Source: Terribium retamae
GTDB taxonomy: Bacteria; Pseudomonadota; Alphaproteobacteria; Rhizobiales; Rhizobiaceae
NCBI RefSeq assembly: GCF_022347545.1
Contig: NZ_JAKREW010000008.1
Location: 62,001-126,000 of the forward strand
Direction: 5' to 3'
DNA length: 64,000 nt
Made by a program: the position numbers and the translations under genes. Numbering within the stretch: position 1 is the first letter of the stretch; each line of letters begins with the position of its first letter. This document shows, one piece after another, positions 58,809-64,000 of the stretch. The notes below the pieces were generated by a model. The model did not search any database, had not been told where the DNA came from, and saw nothing but the letters and a program-made list of their open reading frames with translations.

Positions 58809-60125
58809 CTAGAGAGCAGATCCTTGCGCCATCCGAGACAGGGCTTCCGCAGAATCGCCGACCCATTTCACCGCTGATGGCCGCAGCGCCAGATCGAAAT
58901 GCTCGCGGCCCAGCAAAGCATTGACGATAACGGCACTACGCCATGCCATCAGGCTGAGCTGCGGTTCGGCGATGCCGTGGCTGTGGCGCCCGGCGTTGAG
59001 CGCGAAGATACGCGCGGCGGCGGGCCCGTCCCATTCCACCGAGAAATCCTCGCGCAGCTGATAGAGCCCGCGCTCGTCGAGATCGAGCCGCTCGCCGAGC
59101 GGCGCCAGGAAGTCGGGTACCGTGAAGACATAACCTGTAGCGAGCACGACGGCATCCGCGCTTACCATTTCCACGCTGCCGTCGAAGCCGTTGCGCATGA
59201 CAAGGCGAAACTCGCCGCCCTCATGGCGCAGGTCGAGAACCTCGCGGTGCGGCAGGAAGGCGAGATCGTGCTCCTTGCCGGACAGGTGGCGCAGCGCATA
59301 GCTCTTCTGGTAGATCGCGCGCAGCGTCGAAGCCGAGATGCCGTCGCCGGCCAATTTCTGCTGCGCTACAGTCGGTTGCTTGCGCGAACGCGGCAGAGCA
59401 TGGAAGCGTTCGACATATTGCGGGGTGAAGAACTCGTCCGTGAAGGGAGAATCGTCCAGCGTCTGGAAATTCTGCCGGCGGCTGATCCAGGCGATGGATT
59501 GATCCGCCGCTTCCGGCTGTGACAGCAAATGCTGCATAATCTCGGCACCGCTCTGACCGCCGCCGATGACGACGATACGCCGTCCCTTCAATCCACCCAG
59601 CCGATAAGCCGCCTGGCTGGTATGAAAACAGGTCTCACCTTGCACTACCTGCCCCCAGTCGGGAATGTTCGGCTTCAGCCCAACGCCAAGCGACAGGTTG
59701 CGCGCAAAACGCGTTTCGTCGTCGAAGCGAACATGGAAAGCTCCCTCCTTGAAACGCACTTCGCGCACGGATCGTCCGAAGCGGAGGTTGTCGAGACCGG
59801 CAGCGACCCAGGAAAGATAGCGAGCGAACTCGCGCCGTGGGATCGCGTCGAAATCGGCGTTGAGGAATTCATAGAACCGCTTCTGCGAAACCAGATAGCT
59901 GGCGAAGCTCCAGGGGCTGGTCGGCAGCGTCGCCGTCACCAGATCCTTCATGAAGGACGTCTGCAGTTCCACGCCTTCCAGCATCATGCCCGGATGCCAG
60001 TCGAAGGCCGGTTTGTCGTCGAAGAAGCACACACCGGCGGAAGGGATTGAATCGAGATGCGCAGCAAGGCTGAGGTGGAAGGGACCGATGCCGATACCTG
60101 CAAGGTCGAGGACTGGGGATGTCAT
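58809..60125 (-). CDS. iucD: IucD/RhbE-type amine N-hydroxylase (lysine or diamine N-monooxygenase)
   Basis: 438-residue flavoprotein that N-hydroxylates the side-chain amine of lysine (aerobactin) or a diamine (schizokinen, rhizobactin) as first step of the hydroxamate. Motifs: FAD site GIGIGPFHLSLAAHL, WHPGMMLEG and MQT-like LQTSFMKDL, NADPH site VVIGGGQSGAE, late ATGY and HGIAEPQLSLMAWRSA, near the E. coli IucD sequence by eye. It closes an iucA-B-C-D order; the spacing to iucC is 18 bp. The exact amine cannot be told. Confidence 0.9.
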   Translation of the reverse strand: MTSPVLDLAGIGIGPFHLSLAAHLDSIPSAGVCFFDDKPAFDWHPGMMLEGVELQTSFMKDLVTATLPTSPWSFASYLVSQKRFYEFLNADFDAIPRREFARYLSWVAAGLDNLRFGRSVREVRFKEGAFHVRFDDETRFARNLSLGVGLKPNIPDWGQVVQGETCFHTSQAAYRLGGLKGRRIVVIGGGQSGAEIMQHLLSQPEAADQSIAWISRRQNFQTLDDSPFTDEFFTPQYVERFHALPRSRKQPTVAQQKLAGDGISASTLRAIYQKSYALRHLSGKEHDLAFLPHREVLDLRHEGGEFRLVMRNGFDGSVEMVSADAVVLATGYVFTVPDFLAPLGERLDLDERGLYQLREDFSVEWDGPAAARIFALNAGRHSHGIAEPQLSLMAWRSAVIVNALLGREHFDLALRPSAVKWVGDSAEALSRMAQGSAL

Positions 60126-60143
60126 GGACAGCTCCGTTGTTGA

Positions 60144-61961
60144 TCAGGCCGCTTTGCCTCGGCCGATGGTCAGGCCGAGATACAATGGATTGTCGAGTTC
60201 GGTGCCGAGCGCGGGAACCGGCCGCTCGCCGGCATCGCCGTAGCCGATGGCAAAACGCACCTTGTTGATTGCGATGCGCGGCATTTTCGGCTGGAGCAGA
60301 TCGAACTGGCGGAAACGCTCCGCGAGTTCCGTGTGCCGTGCCTGATAGGAGACGACGCAGTCGGCGAGCACTCGGTAGAAGACCGCCTCGTCGAGCCCGT
60401 CAAAATCGGCCAATGCGGCCGAGACGAAGCGCAGGACGCTGGCGACATGGCCGGTCTGCAGATGCTGCAGCAGGTGCGCCGGCGGGCGTCGTTTCAATGT
60501 GGCGCGAACAGCCGGGTCGAGCGTGGCAAGTTCCGGGAAATCGGCATCGACGAGGTCGAGATCCCCCTGGAAATCCTTGACCGCGACGCCCACCGGAACA
60601 TCACCTTCCAGGATGATGGTGATGTTCTGGCCATGGGCGATGAAGCCGACGCCATAGCAGCACAGGAAGTGATAAAGCGGCACGAAGACGCTCGAGAACA
60701 GACGCTGCAGCCAGACCTCGTGGCCGAGCCCGGAAAGCTCGATCAGGGCGCTGATGACAGGGCGGCCCTGCGCATCGGTTTGCGTCAGGGCGCCCATCAT
60801 CATGGGCCGTTTGCCCTTCGGCAGATTCTGGAGCGGACTCTCGCGCCAGATCGCGCCCAGCATTTCTAGATGCTGGTACGGCGCGCCCTCGATGCGTTCG
60901 AACTGGGGGTGCGGATAGAAGGCTCCTGCCACTTCGCTGAGCACAAAAGCCGGCTTCAACACCGGATCAGTGGCCGCCGTCGCCGCCAGCCAGCGCGACA
61001 GGCGCGGTCCGATGTCCATGTATTTGCCGGGCACGCCACGCCAGGCGGAGGTGTTGAGCACGGTGAGCGGCAGCTTCACATGCAGCGCCTCGGGCCGCGA
61101 GACGTTGGCCAGCGTGCGCAAGGATTGCTGGGCGGCAAAATAGTCGCCGAATTGGCCGAGCGGCACGATGCGCCCAGCGGCGATCTCGCCGGCATAGGTT
61201 GCAGCAAGCATGGCCTGCCACTGCCAGGGATGGACGGGAACAAGCAAGTGCGTTTCCGCGGACGCGCCCGCAGCATCGCGCGCAGTCTCGAGGCGCAATC
61301 GTTCGGTCCGGTTCAGCGCAGCGTCGAGCAAGGTGCCTTCGGTGACGTCGGGATCGACGGAAAAGCGCATATGCATGCGGTGCGCGGCAATCCAGAACAG
61401 CTGGAACTCGGACACGAACTCCGGAGAATAGGCCTCGAAGGCTTCCAACCCCCAGCCGATGCGTCCTTTGTTTGCTGGTGCTTTGGGATGGCCGTCGAGC
61501 AAACGCTGCAGATCAAGATCCGGCAGTCTGGCGAGGTCGAAGGCGGAGAACGCCTGGCGCTCGGAAAGGATACGGACATCCGCGATCAGAGTGCTGTAGA
61601 GCTCCTTGGCGTAAGTGCTGAGCGTGGGGGCAGAGATCTCGAGCACGGCACGCGCATCGACGAAGAAGGCGACGGCATCCTCTGCCGCCATCCCATCGCC
61701 ATCTGCAAGCCGTATCAGCGTTTCCGGATCGATCGACAACTGCCCCCAGATGCGGCGTACGGCTTCGAAGCGGTAGGCAACGGCGTCACCGAGCGGCACT
61801 TCCCAGTATCGACCGCCCGCTTGCAGCGGCTGGACGGGCAGCACTTCCTCATAAATCAGCTCGGAGATCGCGCGCGCCAGAACAGCTTGGTTCGCGCGTC
61901 GCCAGAGCTCCCCGGTGACGGCCCGCCCCTTGGGCAAAGGACCAAGCGATGGCCCACTCAC
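60144..61961 (-). CDS. iucC: NIS siderophore synthetase, IucC type
   Basis: 605 residues. It joins the second hydroxamate arm to a citrate monoamide with ATP. Conserved NIS segments are visible: VHPWQWQAML, the ATP-binding HVKLPLTVLNTSAWRG, and AHGQNITIILEGD, followed by the FhuF-like C-terminal region. The start is a GTG at 61961 overlapping the iucB stop (GTGA), so translation is coupled; longer upstream frames run through iucB in another frame and are rejected. Confidence 0.88.
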   Translation of the reverse strand: MSGPSLGPLPKGRAVTGELWRRANQAVLARAISELIYEEVLPVQPLQAGGRYWEVPLGDAVAYRFEAVRRIWGQLSIDPETLIRLADGDGMAAEDAVAFFVDARAVLEISAPTLSTYAKELYSTLIADVRILSERQAFSAFDLARLPDLDLQRLLDGHPKAPANKGRIGWGLEAFEAYSPEFVSEFQLFWIAAHRMHMRFSVDPDVTEGTLLDAALNRTERLRLETARDAAGASAETHLLVPVHPWQWQAMLAATYAGEIAAGRIVPLGQFGDYFAAQQSLRTLANVSRPEALHVKLPLTVLNTSAWRGVPGKYMDIGPRLSRWLAATAATDPVLKPAFVLSEVAGAFYPHPQFERIEGAPYQHLEMLGAIWRESPLQNLPKGKRPMMMGALTQTDAQGRPVISALIELSGLGHEVWLQRLFSSVFVPLYHFLCCYGVGFIAHGQNITIILEGDVPVGVAVKDFQGDLDLVDADFPELATLDPAVRATLKRRPPAHLLQHLQTGHVASVLRFVSAALADFDGLDEAVFYRVLADCVVSYQARHTELAERFRQFDLLQPKMPRIAINKVRFAIGYGDAGERPVPALGTELDNPLYLGLTIGRGKAA

Positions 61962-63031
61962 AGCGGCACCTCGCTGAAAAAGCGCGCGCGCTGGCAGCAG
62001 ACGAACATCGCACGCTTGTGGGGGAAGTCGAATTCCTTGACCTTGTCGTAGGCAGCATGCGCGCAATAGCTCAGCATCTTGTGGTTCGATGCGCGCGGCT
62101 CTCCGACGATGCGCTGCGTGCGGGGATCGTCGAGGAACAAGTAATGCGTCACCGAACGGAACAGAGCCAGCGTCTTCGGTCTGCCGAGATGTCGCTTGTT
62201 GCCGATCAGCCCGTGCCAGCCGCGATCATAATCGGTCGGATCGTAATAAGGCCCAAGACGGTCCTCCTTGCCCCAGTACAATTCGAGATAGCCGCTCGGC
62301 TCGCCGTCCAGGCTGGCGATGACGCCGAAAATATGCGGATCCTGTTCCTGTGCGGCGAGATAGCCGTCAAGCTCTTCCCGACTCTGCGCCAGTTCCCAGA
62401 AAAAGGAGACGCGGCCGTCATTCATCCATTCATGGAACAGGTCGAGGTCGTTTCGCCGATCGATCGGCCGGAACGAAAGCGTCAGATCGAGTTCGGGAAG
62501 CCACCGCTGGTACATGACGCCATTGGGGCGTGGCGAACGCAGCGGCGGCAGCCGATCGGCGGGGCCGATCGATGTCTCGACAGCAGGATAGATCAGGTGC
62601 GAAGCCTGCTTGCGCCAAAGCAGAGGCAACTGGCGCAGCACGGACCGCCTGAGGACCGTGCGCAACTTTCCGTCGACGGGCTCTGCCGTGCGTGCGGTCG
62701 CCAGCGCGATCACCGGCCAGACCTCCTCGACCGGTGGCAACAGGATCTGGGCGGCATCGGGAAAGCGGATGAAGACCGCGTCGGCGAGCGCCGCCAGCAT
62801 TTGCGGCTGATCCTGCCTGCCGGCCTCAAAGACAACGTCCTCAAGCAGCAGATCGGCCTGGTGTCGGATCAGCGCGGCCTGGGCGATCCGAACACCAATT
62901 GGAGACACCAGGGTCAGTTTGCTGCCTTCATAGCGGACTTCGAACGCGCCGTCGTCCGAGGCCAGATAATGCTTGCTCACGGCAAGAATGCCTTCGGCCT
63001 GGGCGGGCTTTTCTCTCAGTTGGATGTTCAT
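61958..63031 (-). CDS. iucB: IucB-type GNAT N-acetyltransferase for hydroxylamine acylation
   Basis: 357 residues. The C-terminal part (about 185-350) is the acetyltransferase: FHEWMNDGRVSFFWE, GYLELYWGKEDRLGPYY, RGWHGLIGN, and RIVGEPRASNHKML, all characteristic of IucB. The N-terminal 180 residues form an extra domain of the kind seen in IucB, absent from the shorter rhizobactin RhbD. It should acetylate the N-hydroxyamine with acetyl-CoA. Overlaps both neighbours by four bases. Confidence 0.88.
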   Translation of the reverse strand: MNIQLREKPAQAEGILAVSKHYLASDDGAFEVRYEGSKLTLVSPIGVRIAQAALIRHQADLLLEDVVFEAGRQDQPQMLAALADAVFIRFPDAAQILLPPVEEVWPVIALATARTAEPVDGKLRTVLRRSVLRQLPLLWRKQASHLIYPAVETSIGPADRLPPLRSPRPNGVMYQRWLPELDLTLSFRPIDRRNDLDLFHEWMNDGRVSFFWELAQSREELDGYLAAQEQDPHIFGVIASLDGEPSGYLELYWGKEDRLGPYYDPTDYDRGWHGLIGNKRHLGRPKTLALFRSVTHYLFLDDPRTQRIVGEPRASNHKMLSYCAHAAYDKVKEFDFPHKRAMFVCCQRARFFSEVPL

Positions 63032-64000
63032 GCGGGCTTCCTCGTGAAAAGCGGATTTGACATCGGGACGTATCCAGCAAGCGGGTCGGTGACCTCGGTG
63101 TTCTCGTTTGTGTTCTTCAACGAAAACAGGAAATTGCCCTTGCTGCCGAGCGTGGGCGAATTGAGCAGATAGTCGAGACAGGCGAGATTGCCGGGTGCCC
63201 GCGCGGCAAGCCTTTCCAGCAGCAGACGGAAGCGGGCAAGCAATGCTTCCTCACTGGACAATCCGGCATCGGCGAGCGCCGAAATGACGGCGAACACCCC
63301 GTTGATGACAAGGTAATAACCGAACACATGGGCAGCAGACTCTGCATCGAAGACATGATCGCCCTTGCCGCCCGCGGAGGGCAGATGCTCACGCAGCATC
63401 GGCAGGAACTCTCGGACATAGCCGGTGCCTTGGCAGTCGCGGAAATAGAGATGGCTGGGCCAGCCATCACTCAACCCGACGACGAGGTTCTGCTGATGCG
63501 CGCCAAACAGCAGCCCGAACTCCGAGAAGGCAAGGAAGAACGGCTCAATCGCCGTATCGAGGAAACGTTCGAACCAGCACTCCGCGACCACAGGCGGCTC
63601 CAGACCGTCCTGCTTTGCAACAAACCTGACGAGATCGGAAAGATGGCTTTCCGCCTGGCCCGGGTGACGCTCGCATAAGGCGCCTAGAACGGCTGCCTTG
63701 GGGGCGTTGTCGTGCCGGAACGGATTTTCGCGGAAGGACACGATGGCGCTGGTGAGCACCGCGCCGCCGGGCCCATCGCGCAATGCCATCCATGCTGGCT
63801 CGCCGAGCACAGTCAGTGTCGGGCAGACGTCTCTCAGTCTCTCGCCCAATGTGCCTTTGACTAGGCTGTGCACAGAAAGCCCGCGGTCGCATTCGTGCCG
63901 TTCGATGACCCGGCGCGAATTGGTGAGCTTGAGGTCGAGCGAGAATTTCAACATCCAGGCGCTGTTCGCAGAATGGATAGTGCGCAACGACGTCGTCGCG
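63028..64000 (-). CDS. iucA: NIS siderophore synthetase, IucA type, partial at right edge
   Basis: The C-terminal part of a NIS synthetase, at least 323 residues; the N-terminus lies beyond the window. Segments: SLRTIHSANSAWMLKFSLDL and TNSRRVI near the edge, typical of the NIS ATP/substrate region, and LLFGAHQQNLVVGL followed by YFRDCQGTGYV. Position before iucB gives the aerobactin order and the IucA role, joining citrate with the first hydroxamate. The stop overlaps the iucB start by four bases (ATGA). Confidence 0.88.
   Translation of the reverse strand, partial: ATTSLRTIHSANSAWMLKFSLDLKLTNSRRVIERHECDRGLSVHSLVKGTLGERLRDVCPTLTVLGEPAWMALRDGPGGAVLTSAIVSFRENPFRHDNAPKAAVLGALCERHPGQAESHLSDLVRFVAKQDGLEPPVVAECWFERFLDTAIEPFFLAFSEFGLLFGAHQQNLVVGLSDGWPSHLYFRDCQGTGYVREFLPMLREHLPSAGGKGDHVFDAESAAHVFGYYLVINGVFAVISALADAGLSSEEALLARFRLLLERLAARAPGNLACLDYLLNSPTLGSKGNFLFSLKNTNENTEVTDPLAGYVPMSNPLFTRKPA

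Overview
The window is high-GC DNA from an alphaproteobacterium of the order Rhizobiales, most likely Mesorhizobium or another Phyllobacteriaceae. This rests on gene content (hrcA/rph divergence, a DUF3297 protein, an IalB-family protein, NarL-type hybrid kinases), two RIME-like rhizobial intergenic repeats (about 10.76-10.87 kb and 46.81-46.90 kb) and an alphaproteobacterial promoter (CTTGGA-N17-CTATAT) before gyrB. No tRNA, rRNA, CRISPR array, insertion sequence or prophage gene was seen.

1-16 kb is mostly conserved core: cysK (cut by the left edge), a LysE-type exporter, a short Hsp70-like ATPase, a sorbosone-type PQQ dehydrogenase, hrcA divergent from rph-VOC-rdgB-hemW, rsmI-yraN, a P450 coupled to an acylphosphatase gene, and gyrB. 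16-24 kb holds ohr, an EnvZ/OmpR-type pair, a Tat-exported alpha/beta hydrolase gene with a frameshift, a DipZ-like CcdA-thioredoxin protein and an amino-acid permease.

22-46 kb is an accessory catabolic region, almost all on the minus strand. Run A (34.3 down to 22.2 kb) encodes a gentisate-dioxygenase-like bicupin, an FAH-family hydrolase, a nitrilase, a flavin reductase, a NicX-like 2,5-dihydroxypyridine dioxygenase, an acyl-CoA-dehydrogenase-fold protein without the usual catalytic Glu (so probably a monooxygenase), an SRPBCC-alpha/beta hydrolase fusion, a TetR, a glutamine-synthetase homologue, a flavin reductase fused to a LysR effector-binding domain, and a permease. A divergent FCD-type GntR gene sits at its head, and a TTTTCGAAAA-type palindrome occurs both there and before the NicX-like gene. 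Run B (45.6 down to 35.1 kb) encodes leucyl aminopeptidase, a proline-iminopeptidase/L-amino-acid-amidase-like hydrolase, a complete Opp/Dpp-type importer, an EamA exporter and a PhzS-like FAD monooxygenase, with a divergent LysR. The two runs look like one uptake, amide-cleavage, hydroxylation and ring-cleavage pathway for an aromatic or N-heteroaromatic compound. The substrate cannot be named from sequence.

47-58.5 kb holds a second LysR with a PcaD-like hydrolase, an LLM flavin monooxygenase, a NarL-type regulator convergent with two paralogous membrane hybrid kinases (one with an internally duplicated N-terminal segment), and an autotransporter with a collagen-like Gly-Asn-Pro linker coupled by stop/start overlap to an ialB homologue. 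A dyad containing ATGCACTAGC before the regulator has a similar site before the autotransporter. 58.8-64 kb is an iucABCD-order aerobactin/schizokinen-type siderophore operon, with iucA cut by the right edge.
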